64,000 nucleotides of DNA. It comes from Asparagopsis taxiformis. Its lineage: Eukaryota > Rhodophyta > Florideophyceae > Bonnemaisoniales > Bonnemaisoniaceae. Made by a program: the position numbers and the translations under genes. Within the stretch, counting starts at the first letter, position 1, and the number at the start of each line of letters is the position of its first letter. Below, piece after piece: positions 54,935-63,570 of this stretch. The notes below the pieces were generated by a model. The model worked only from the letters and a program-made list of their open reading frames with translations. It was not told the DNA's origin and did no database searches. The DNA lies in assembly GCA_030407315.1 (NCBI GenBank), contig JALQPE010002107.1, positions 1-64,000 on the forward strand. The letters are read 5' to 3'.

Positions 54935-57585
54935 CGGATAGACGTGATCGATTCGAATAGCACACGAGCCCGATGTTCTTCCGGAATATGCAGCCCCTCA
55001 AACACAGGGTCCATCGCCACTTGCTTCAAATACCTCACCTCTCTGCCCTCCTCATCGATTTCCACACTCTCCAATAACAACCTGAGCTCAATCGGGGGCA
55101 GACAGCCAACCCTCACCGATGCGATGACATCCGCGGGACGCTGCGCCAGATGATGCCCTTCGGCTCGGTCTTCGAAATCGTCAGGAAGAGACGGCATACG
55201 GTCGTCGAAGAGGAGGTCGTCTTCAGAAGGAGAGTCACGAACGATGTAACCGTCTTCATCGACTTCCACTCCTTCCGGAACAGTGAATGTAATTGTCACT
55301 TCGCGGACCCCCTTGCTTTCGACTTGGCCCTCGTCTGCACCCTGTTTGTCTTCCTCGTCCGAAGCGGTATGGACAGATTCTTGGTTGGAGGGAGTCGCAC
55401 CAGCACGTTGGTTATCTTGGGGGACAATCTCAACGGCAGAATCGGGGGAACGGGCGGAGTCTTCGTCAACCTCATCACCGGAAGCAGTGGCTTGTTGTTG
55501 ATCGGTGGGTTTATCAACAACGGCCTGCTCTTCTTCCCCGGCGGATTGTTGTACCACAACCGGCTCTTCTTCCTCGAGGCGTGTGCTCCCCGTCGAGCGA
55601 AGTCGCTGTGAACGGCGGCGGATGCCATGCGAAGCAGGCTCATGTTCGACATTCCGCTGCTTCTTGTGAGTGAGTCTCACATTGGCAGCAGAAGGGCGGC
55701 GTTTGCGTCGAGCCTTAGTCTTCTTCTTCAATGTCGGATTGAAAAACTCTTTCAAGTTCGTTTCCAAATCCTGTAAACGCGTGGTTCTCCGTCGCATTCG
55801 AACCTCACTGCTCCGGTCGTCCCCTCTATACATTGCAATGGCATTGGTGAGATGCCATTGCAACTCCTTCGGCTGCTTAACCGACCCAATTGCCATCTCT
55901 GTGCTCAGAAATGACTTGCGCATAATACTCTTTGGGCGCCCAAACGCAGCGTACAGAGAATTTGCTATTGCAGTCACGCGACGGACGTATGTATAAAAGT
56001 CGTTCACGTCAAAGCGTCCATCCGGACGTCCGCCATGAGCAGGGTTCAAGTACTCCGAAAGACCACGCAAGACGAAGACAAAGTTTTCTTCCAGCAACTC
56101 GCGCACTATCTTGTGGTCCAGGTGCGTTATCCCAATCTCGTTGCGGCGCTCGGAATTGTTCAGCTCACGCAACACGTCGTCGAGAACAGGATGCTTCAGC
56201 GTTGCTATAGCCAAACGCGTCCACCGCCGAGCCGTGTTCGTCGAATTCATCATCCCCATGAACTGCGCCTCGAACAATGTTCGGATGACATCAGACTCAC
56301 GCAAGTCGCCAGCGTTTTCCACGTTGTTTGCAACAGCAATCGTACGGATGAACTGCTGGATGGACGACAAGATTCGAACCAGGGAGCGCTCCGTCAGTTG
56401 CGTCCCAGTCGTATGGTTCGACTCTGCACTCTTGTGGATGATCTCATGAGGCTGGAGATCACTGTCGTCCTTGCGGCGAAGGTAGTACACATCCAGAGGC
56501 TGAGTAACCCAGCGCAAGCGGTTTGCCTCCTGTGGCAGCTTGGTTCTGTGCATACGGGTGAGGCGCGTGAAGTCATCCGCAATGCTATGCATAGCATTGA
56601 GACGATGCAGTCCGTCGATCACGGTCACGTTCGCATTGGCATGGAATTTGCCATTCTGGAACAGACGCGTGTCGGCGGACAAATGCGTGTTCTGCGACCT
56701 CAGCACCGTCACAGTGATACGCGAAGAGCTCACATACCCCACCGCCAACATATTGTTGCGCAGGTCCTCCACGTGGTCTTCTTTGACATCGCGAAGGGTC
56801 ACGGCCGGTTCCACTAGCTGCCTCACCAACACAGTCGCTCCTTCTCCGACGTAATCCGACGTCACAAACTTGGGCACCATAATTTGCGTCCCCTGCTGCT
56901 CACGAATGCTTTCCGCCACCTCCGGTTCGTCGTCCACCTCGGTTACGTCCTGCGTAGTAGCTTCGGTGACGTTGGAGCGAGCAGGGTGCTTCGTGCCTCC
57001 ACTGGAGGCTCTGGCAGAGCGAGCAGGGCGCTTCGTGCCTCCCGAAACCGGGACGGAGCGTGCTGGATGCTTCGTACCCCCCGAACCAGTGATTTCGCCT
57101 GCTGGACCGGTACTGGGCATCCGTCCCGAGCTGGCCTGGTTCGTCGCTGCGTTGAAGTTTGACGCTGCAGCAGGGGTACGAATGTCGCTAGAGCCATCCT
57201 CCGCAGCGGGGCGCATCATCCGAGTATCCCAAGGGTAAAACGCCGCGGCGTATGCTCCACCCATCGTCTCCGGCGGTCCCTCGGCGCCATCAAACATGTA
57301 CGGGAACGGGAGGTCCTTGAACTTGTCCTTAGTCGCAATGTTGCGCACGACGATATAGTCGGCCTCGTCGGTTTCCGGCAGCTTGTGGTTGTGCAGCGTG
57401 CGCGGAAGGCCAACATCGCCACCAGCAGTGCTCACCGAAGCCGTCCCAATATGCACAGCCGCACCGTCCACGTCCGCAAACAAGTCGACATCGACGCCGC
57501 GCTTGAGTCCGCGCGACTCCGCTGACGCGCTCACTTGATCGCCGCAAACCGTTGAAAACAAACTGCTGAAATGCGTATCCGCCAT
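54742..57585 (-). CDS. Large ParB-like domain protein
   Basis: I choose the ATG at 57583-57585 (MADTHFSSLF); the open frame extends to 57768, but the added residues look like leader sequence. About 947 residues. A triple SGGTK[HR]PARS repeat lies near 165-205. The ParB/Srx-type domain lies near 255-335: LRDVKEDHVEDLRNNMLAVG, then VTVIDGLHRLNAM with the IDGLHR box (323-328). A long helical region follows, then a strongly basic segment (KKKTKARRKRRP, nuclear-localisation-like), an acidic/Q-rich linker and a small C-terminal domain ending EEHRARVLFES. Beyond about 54950 the frame reads arginine-rich sequence in the shadow of the dioxygenase, so the genuine protein probably ends or shifts phase there. 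It shares the fold signature, not close sequence, with the 17475 protein. Confidence 0.65.
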   Translation of the reverse strand: MADTHFSSLFSTVCGDQVSASAESRGLKRGVDVDLFADVDGAAVHIGTASVSTAGGDVGLPRTLHNHKLPETDEADYIVVRNIATKDKFKDLPFPYMFDGAEGPPETMGGAYAAAFYPWDTRMMRPAAEDGSSDIRTPAAASNFNAATNQASSGRMPSTGPAGEITGSGGTKHPARSVPVSGGTKRPARSARASSGGTKHPARSNVTEATTQDVTEVDDEPEVAESIREQQGTQIMVPKFVTSDYVGEGATVLVRQLVEPAVTLRDVKEDHVEDLRNNMLAVGYVSSSRITVTVLRSQNTHLSADTRLFQNGKFHANANVTVIDGLHRLNAMHSIADDFTRLTRMHRTKLPQEANRLRWVTQPLDVYYLRRKDDSDLQPHEIIHKSAESNHTTGTQLTERSLVRILSSIQQFIRTIAVANNVENAGDLRESDVIRTLFEAQFMGMMNSTNTARRWTRLAIATLKHPVLDDVLRELNNSERRNEIGITHLDHKIVRELLEENFVFVLRGLSEYLNPAHGGRPDGRFDVNDFYTYVRRVTAIANSLYAAFGRPKSIMRKSFLSTEMAIGSVKQPKELQWHLTNAIAMYRGDDRSSEVRMRRRTTRLQDLETNLKEFFNPTLKKKTKARRKRRPSAANVRLTHKKQRNVEHEPASHGIRRRSQRLRSTGSTRLEEEEPVVVQQSAGEEEQAVVDKPTDQQQATASGDEVDEDSARSPDSAVEIVPQDNQRAGATPSNQESVHTASDEEDKQGADEGQVESKGVREVTITFTVPEGVEVDEDGYIVRDSPSEDDLLFDDRMPSLPDDFEDRAEGHHLAQRPADVIASVRVGCLPPIELRLLLESVEIDEEGREVRYLKQVAMDPVFEGLHIPEEHRARVLFESITSIRCSSQRGRWLPRRCVSLHRRFYPRGWTSPRLRECLQAGRIRMRPALVWRTSTIAERKSTSEGIR

Positions 57586-57927
57586 GGTTGTTGAGTTGGA
57601 AAGGAAAAGAGATGGTTGACGTTGACGTATTCGAGTGATGTGGATGGTATGTTTCACGTTAAGTTGAAGAATGGTCGTGAACGCCAATCGCTGGAAATAA
57701 TAACACAATACAACCGAAATTTTGTTAGGTACACACCTATCGTGACCGCTGGAATGCAAGACAGGCAATCGAGATGTGAGTGTCCGTTCAGAACGGGCCC
57801 GAGTCGGGCTCTCGAAACCTGACGAGGTGGCGTGAAGCAGGCAGTGTCCTTGATGTGTAATGTGTTAAAATTACAGCTGTCAAGCTAGGCGGCTTTTGGG
57901 GCGGCTGCGAGCACCCCTTTATCCGGG

Positions 57928-59017
57928 GAACACCCTGATTTGAGTTAAAATTTGGGCTATTCCAAAAACATGCACATGTGAACATGTTTTTGAGATGGGG
58001 GTGTGCCGTACGGCACAATCGACCCGCCCAAATCGTTGATTTTTGCAAGATTTTTTGTGCCCGAAATTTTAGAATTTCTGGGCTGGCCAGCAGTGCATCT
58101 GAGATGGACATCCACCGGACGTCCATTTCAGGTTGGTCGTGTGCTGCCTACATCCACGCATTGCAGCAACTAAGCAGGCGGGTTCACTACTAATATAAAG
58201 TGCACGGAATATGAGTAACGTGATGGGTGAGTAGTGTTTCTGTTGAGGGAGTAAGGCGGGACCATGATGAAACACGGAAGAAGATTTCTCCCTAGCATAA
58301 CTTAGGCTTGAAGCCTGCAATCGGCCCATCTTCCGGCGCCATTTAGCCTCACAGTTAGTGCTTACAGAAGCCAGTGATGACCCCGCTCGGGGCGGCGGCC
58401 GGTTCCTGGGGCCGTTGTGGCCAAATTAGACACCCTGATTTGAATTAAAATTTGGGCTATTCTCAAAAACATGCACATGTGAACATGTTTTTGAAATGGG
58501 GGTGTGCCGTACGGCACAAACGACCCGCTGAAATCGTTGATTTTTTACAATTTTTTTGTGCCCGAAATTTTAGAATTTCCGGGCTGGCCAGCAGTGCAAT
58601 CGAGCTGGACATCCACCGGACGTGCATTTCAGGTTGGTCGTGAGAGAGTGGGTGGGACCATGATGGAACAAGGACCAAGACCTGTCCCTGGCGTATTGAG
58701 CCTGAAATTGACCCTTTGTCAGACGCCATTTAGCCTTACAGTTAGTGCTTACAGAAGCCAGTGACAACCCCACTCGGGGCGGCGGTCGGTTCCTGGGGCC
58801 GTTGTGGCCAAATTAGACACCCTGATTTGAATTAAAATTTGGGCTATTCTCAAAAACATGCACATGTGAACATGTTTTTGAGATGGGGGTGTGCCGTACG
58901 GCACAATCGACCCGCTGAAATCGATGTTTTTTGCAATATTTTTTCTGCCCTGAATTGTAGAATTTCTGGGCTGGACAGCAATGCAACTGAGCTGGACATC
59001 CACGGGCGTCCATTTCA
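57928..59017 (+). repeat. Family A array between the ParB-like and methyltransferase genes
   Basis: Three copies: a truncated one at 57928-58133 and full ones at 58312-58633 and 58699-59017, with GTGCCGTACGGCAC cores near 58003, 58504 and 58890. It occupies most of the region between the 5' end of the ParB-like gene and the 3' end of the methyltransferase-SET gene. Confidence 0.82.
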
Positions 59018-59245
59018 ACTTGGTCTTGTATTTTGCATCTGCACGCATAACAGCAACCAAGCAGTCAGGTTCACTGCTCGGACGAAGTGCACCTAGAGTG
59101 TGAACGATTGGTTTTTGACAGGCGAGTACTGCCGAATAGGTTTCACCCTGGACTAATGGTGGCTGGACATTCTGCATTATATGATATACTTCAACTCTGG
59201 AACGTAGCTTTATTTGTAGTCGAAATGAAAACATCTTTCGTGACC

Positions 59246-62188
59246 CTAATTCCATGCTCTAAACGCTGTCCCATAATGAACGTAGAGCTCCTGCCCCGGA
59301 CGGATATCGCGGATTGCACGTACTACAATGATCTTCGGATTTTCTAGGTCCTTCGCCTTGAGCTTCTTCCCCGTCGAACCGCTGCTGTAGTTCTCGACAA
59401 ACTCGACGTTGGCCATCCGCCTGGTGTCTTCCGCCGGAGTGTCCTCACCTCGCAAATACCGCGGGTCGTTGATGAACTGCGCCGAACAGAACGGAGCCGG
59501 AACAATCCAAATTGGATGCTCGATGTTTTCGTCGTCCTCCGCTGTTGCATACAGCTTGATAGCATACATCAAGAATGTTTCCTTCGTTATCGCCATGTGA
59601 CCCTCTCCGTACGCGAACCTCATCGACTCCTTGCTCATATCAGAGTACACAACAGTTCCGTAGTATGCACATACTTCGTCACCAACATTAAATGTCTGTT
59701 CAGCGAAGAGCCCTCTTCCTGCATTTGGATGCTTAATCAGCGATGGTCGAACGCTCAATTTTTTCGCAACACAATCGTGTGCCCGCATCACGCGAGGGTT
59801 TTCAGTTTGCAACCAGCGGCGCAGGGAAGGTGGCCAATAATGTACCGGTTTCTCCATGTGCTCGCGCGACGCAATCGACTCTGGGCACAGCTGCCAGAGG
59901 TACTGCCGAATATATTTCGGGAACCTCTGGTACAGGGGAAGGCCAGGTGGGGGTTCGATGATCCTGCGTTCCCTCTGCGTACGCATCGTGACAGAGGGGG
60001 ACGCCAAGAACTTCTCAGCACTCTGTTTCGCTTCTGTCGTGACCCTCATGTCAGTGTTGTTTGAAAGAATTACACGTGACATGACTGCACACAGCTTTGG
60101 AAGCGATCGTACCACACACAATTTGTCCATGTCACTGCCGACGAAAACACGGTGCTCAGGCAAGCTCATAGCTGCTTTTCCCGTTGCGAAAGTGCCAGAG
60201 AATGGATCGACAACAATATCACCAGGCTGTGAATGCTGGCTGATCAACTCCATCATGAGAGCGACGCTCTTCTGCTCTGCACGAACTCTGACCGTAGCAC
60301 CGGTTGTGCTCCTTGTTCGCCACACCATCTCATTCGAATCGATGGCGGGCATATTGATGGTGACGTTGCACCACGCCGGGTACGTGCCGTCCATGTATCC
60401 GTGGTTCCTATAGGCCACCATCTCGCTTCCGGTCTTGAACGGAACACCTCGCTTCCAGAAGTGGATAGCGACCTCTGCCATGTTCATGCGTTGGTACCTC
60501 TTCCGCCCCGGCATTTGATAGAGGTGCCCAGGTAGTCGGACAAACAACAGAGGTACCTCGTCAACGAAGAAAACTGAATTCCGAACGACGTCCTCCTCCT
60601 CCTCGTCCTCCTCCTCATCCGCACTTTCTTCGCCACTGTGCTGCGATGCTTCGGAGTCCGAATTCATGGACGTAACCTCTTCTTCATCCGACCCGTCATC
60701 ACTGGCAGCAGTATCGGTTGGGCCTTCTGACTGCGGTCCTTTGTACGTTTCCAAGTAATGGAACCATTCGTAGAACTGCAAAACCGAGCAGAACACGATG
60801 CCGTGGCCACCGGGGCGCAACAGCTCGTCAAACACTTCGATGCTAGCCTGCATATCTTCTGCAGTTAGCCTGTCGTACGAAGAGTTGGAATCGTTCCTCT
60901 TACGACGAACATTGTAGGGCGGATCAGTCAGAATGAGCTGAACGTTGCCCGTGATGGGCACGTGTTCTCGGCTCTCGTCGGCACTGACCAAATCTTCGAA
61001 AGGGACGTCGTACACCCGGCAATACTGACTCATTTTCGAAAGAAAGTCCTTTGCGAGAGCCTGCCCTTCACTTTCCTGCTCTTCTGTCGCATGGGGTGAC
61101 GGTGACGGGGGAGACGGCCCTTGGGCAGTAAGACTGGTCCTCCCAGGTCCAAGTTGAAGCCTGGTTGTGTGTCTTGTCGACGGAACCAAACCTCTCCCTC
61201 CTGTGTTGCGACGAGTGGGAGTGTCATCAACCGGCTTGGGGACCTTTTCTGCGTCCGCGGCTTGTGGTGCCGGGCGGAGGACAGCCATAACGTCTTCGTC
61301 GAGGGTGTCAAAATACGCTGGCAGCTTGTCCGGATTTCCGCTTGAGAAGTATATTTCCAGTGCCCCCCAGCGGTCGGACTCCGGCCAGGTGTACAGGTCC
61401 GGGTTGACGATAAGAAACTGCAACCGGTCGAAGAACTTCCTCACAAGGTCCCTAAATGCACTGTGCTGCGCACTGGTTCTTGTCTCTACTTTTCCACCAT
61501 ATCCATCAGGATGAGATAGGGGAGCTTTGTTGTGGTAGAGATCTAGCTTCTGCTCCATCGGTGCGAATAGACCTTCATCGAGCACGTCAAACCAATGCTC
61601 ACTGCTGTCGAAAATGATGTACGGCGCCATCAACTCTTCGAAGCTGGAAAACTTTGCGGCGTAGGCCACATCGGTCCAAGCATGGTATAAAACTTGAACC
61701 ACGTAACAAGCTCGATTAGTGCTTTTCCGATGGGCTGGGACGCGTGCGGCTTCGTTCCCCTCTTCGGCCGCATCTCCTATTCGGCGACGCGGCAGGTTCT
61801 TGTTGTGATTTCGGATGATAGACAACGCTTGGAAATACATCAATACCTCGAACGTTTCCGGTGGAGCAAGAAAGGCGCTTGGTTCCCCGCGCTGCGGCGC
61901 CTGTAGTGGCGAAGGAAGCATGTTACATCCAATAAGGAAGGTCTGCGGCACGATCCCAGAAAGGATGCAGTGCTCAACCCATTGCCCGATACGCTCATCC
62001 TGTCTTGAAAACTCGGCAATGGGTAATGCCAGACGAACAATCTGCTTGGCTCGCTCAACGTTCATCTCTGCCATGACGTTTCGGCAACATCCGCCTCGAC
62101 TCCAGCATTCTTCGAACGACCGCTGAAGGACATGCTGAGTCGACCTTGCAGCGCCACAAATTGTTCTTCCGTGCCCTGCGCAACCCAA
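59246..62188 (-). CDS. DNA amino-methyltransferase fused to a SET domain
   Basis: The open frame has 980 residues. An N-terminal region of unknown fold (about 40-300) is followed by a proline/serine linker. The class-beta DNA methyltransferase has motif IV LILTDPPYNVRRKR (DPPY at 422-425), a 50-residue acidic insertion (about 483-533), a WCNVTINMP segment, and motif I placed after it as DIVVDPFSGTFATGKAA (661-666 for DPFSGT). Motif IV before motif I and DPPY, rather than SPPY, favour N6-adenine specificity. A SET-type domain occupies about 811-975: HPNAGRGLFAEQTFNVGDEV, QFINDPRY in place of the usual NHS motif, NVEFVE and DIRPGQELYVHYG. The likely start is M39 (62074) or an upstream exon or frame (next entry). 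It probably acts in the nucleus on DNA and on histone or other protein lysines. Confidence 0.82.
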   Translation of the reverse strand: MGCAGHGRTICGAARSTQHVLQRSFEECWSRGGCCRNVMAEMNVERAKQIVRLALPIAEFSRQDERIGQWVEHCILSGIVPQTFLIGCNMLPSPLQAPQRGEPSAFLAPPETFEVLMYFQALSIIRNHNKNLPRRRIGDAAEEGNEAARVPAHRKSTNRACYVVQVLYHAWTDVAYAAKFSSFEELMAPYIIFDSSEHWFDVLDEGLFAPMEQKLDLYHNKAPLSHPDGYGGKVETRTSAQHSAFRDLVRKFFDRLQFLIVNPDLYTWPESDRWGALEIYFSSGNPDKLPAYFDTLDEDVMAVLRPAPQAADAEKVPKPVDDTPTRRNTGGRGLVPSTRHTTRLQLGPGRTSLTAQGPSPPSPSPHATEEQESEGQALAKDFLSKMSQYCRVYDVPFEDLVSADESREHVPITGNVQLILTDPPYNVRRKRNDSNSSYDRLTAEDMQASIEVFDELLRPGGHGIVFCSVLQFYEWFHYLETYKGPQSEGPTDTAASDDGSDEEEVTSMNSDSEASQHSGEESADEEEDEEEEDVVRNSVFFVDEVPLLFVRLPGHLYQMPGRKRYQRMNMAEVAIHFWKRGVPFKTGSEMVAYRNHGYMDGTYPAWCNVTINMPAIDSNEMVWRTRSTTGATVRVRAEQKSVALMMELISQHSQPGDIVVDPFSGTFATGKAAMSLPEHRVFVGSDMDKLCVVRSLPKLCAVMSRVILSNNTDMRVTTEAKQSAEKFLASPSVTMRTQRERRIIEPPPGLPLYQRFPKYIRQYLWQLCPESIASREHMEKPVHYWPPSLRRWLQTENPRVMRAHDCVAKKLSVRPSLIKHPNAGRGLFAEQTFNVGDEVCAYYGTVVYSDMSKESMRFAYGEGHMAITKETFLMYAIKLYATAEDDENIEHPIWIVPAPFCSAQFINDPRYLRGEDTPAEDTRRMANVEFVENYSSGSTGKKLKAKDLENPKIIVVRAIRDIRPGQELYVHYGTAFRAWN

Positions 62189-62438
62189 GCGCCAAGGTCC
62201 GCGTATGTGAAACCTCCCGCTTGTCCGTCAAGTCTGCGAAACTTGAGTGGGCGAATAAATCCAGCAAGAGGCGGAGGAAGTCTTTGCCAGCGAGAGTAGT
62301 TTCGCGGGCGGCGCGACCTACGTTTCGACGTGTACCCATGTCACTAGAATCCTCCCAAGGGCTAGCGGGTTCGCGCAGAATTGGCACGGTTGCGTCGTCA
62401 ACGATCGGATTGCTGTTGCGCCTGCGCTTATTCGTCAT
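62055..62438 (-). CDS. Probable N-terminal segment of the methyltransferase-SET gene, out of phase
   Basis: The frame begins MTNKRRRNSNP, a nuclear-localisation-like start, and runs through GKDFLRLLLDLFAHSSFADL. Its second half looks spurious. The third minus-strand phase between about 62236 and 62060 reads more naturally (GGFTYADLGAWVAQGTEEQF) before the main frame takes over at MAEMNVERAK. Two small indels or a short intron could connect them. No other gene starts here. Confidence 0.45.
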   Translation of the reverse strand: MTNKRRRNSNPIVDDATVPILREPASPWEDSSDMGTRRNVGRAARETTLAGKDFLRLLLDLFAHSSFADLTDKREVSHTRTLALGLRRARKNNLWRCKVDSACPSAVVRRMLESRRMLPKRHGRDER

Positions 62439-62749
62439 AATGGAATGAGTGGAAATTCGGTACAGGATGGCGACCGCTCGGCGAGACAGTCAAATTTGAC
62501 GACGTATCTCGTGACGTTTGCACTCTTTCGTGAGGAACACTGGTTGATATCGAACGGAACAGAGTATACGGGTACACAGCACTGGAAAGGTCTTGAAACC
62601 CGTAACCGGTGTAGGTAATAAGTTGTGACGGATACGTGGTAGAGAAAAAATTTTAAAAAGATTGTGATTCCCTGCCTTTGAGTGTTGTACTGCAAGGCCG
62701 CCAGTCACATAGGTTGACACAGGTGCCTCACGCTTACCAGGTGAGCGAC

Positions 62750-62950
62750 ATCCGGACGGCCACTGGACGTGGGGATGTCCGACTCAGATGCATTGCTGGC
62801 CAGCCCAGAAATTCTACAATTTCGGGCAGAAAAAATATTGCAAAAAACATCGATTTCGGCGGTCGATTGTGCCGTACGGCACACCCCATCTCAAAAACAT
62901 GTTCACATGTGCATGTTTTTGAGAATAGCCCAAATTTAATTCAAAGCAGG
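62750..62950 (-). repeat. Family A copy behind the methyltransferase gene
   Basis: A minus-oriented copy with its GTGCCGTACGGCAC core near 62869, upstream of the methyltransferase-SET start. With the plus-oriented arrays at 52.2-53.4 and 57.9-59.0 kb, it brackets the 53.6-62.4 kb gene block by inverted copies. Confidence 0.8.
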
Positions 62951-63244
62951 ATGCAGATATTCGTCTTCTACCATTGTCAGAACACATTCGTATAACCACA
63001 TTTGGAGAACCTGAGCCCAGAGCTATCGGTTTTGGCGGGAGCTAAGCCATATCTCATATAATCAGTAACTACTTCCCGCCAGCTGAGTGGTGGAACCCCT
63101 GCTATTTCTACCAACGAGACATACGGGTGTCAACTCGGCAATCGTATATGATTTGGGTGCTAAATTTATTCAAGAGACGAATGGGCTTCGAAAAGGAGCC
63201 CAACTACGTCTACTTGTGATCCATGGGTATAGGACTATTTCTAT

Positions 63245-63570
63245 TCTTCTCCAGGCTTCCACCGTAGCCGCCTCCTCCGCCTCCGTTAATGGAAAGAATA
63301 TCCGAACCGCACCTCAACATGTCTTCATGTGATCCATGGTACTGACATCTCACATGCTCTCCAGGCTTCCACCGTAGCCGCCTCCTCCGCCTCCGTAATG
63401 GCAACAATATCCAAACTGGACCTCTACATGTTTTTCTTGTGATCCATGGGTACTGACATCTCACATGTTCTCCAGGCTTCCTCCAAAGCCGCCACCTCCA
63501 CCTCCGTTAATGGAAAGAATACCCGAACCGCAGGCTTCCTCATAGCCCGCCTCCACCTCCGTTAATGGCA
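63245..63570 (-). repeat. About 110-bp tandem repeat encoding Gly-rich motif
   Basis: TTCTCCAGGCTTCC followed by a GCCGCC/CCTCC run and CCGTTAATGG recurs at about 63248, 63357, 63468 and 63530 (the last spacing is shorter). On the minus strand the core reads INGGGGGGYGGSLE. A real glycine-rich protein is possible, but the frame shifts between units. Confidence 0.7.

Noticed and set aside
54461..56817. Long plus-strand frames such as 56035-56817 and 55150-55611
   Set aside because: They are antisense shadows of the ParB-like and dioxygenase frames, whose motifs are clear.
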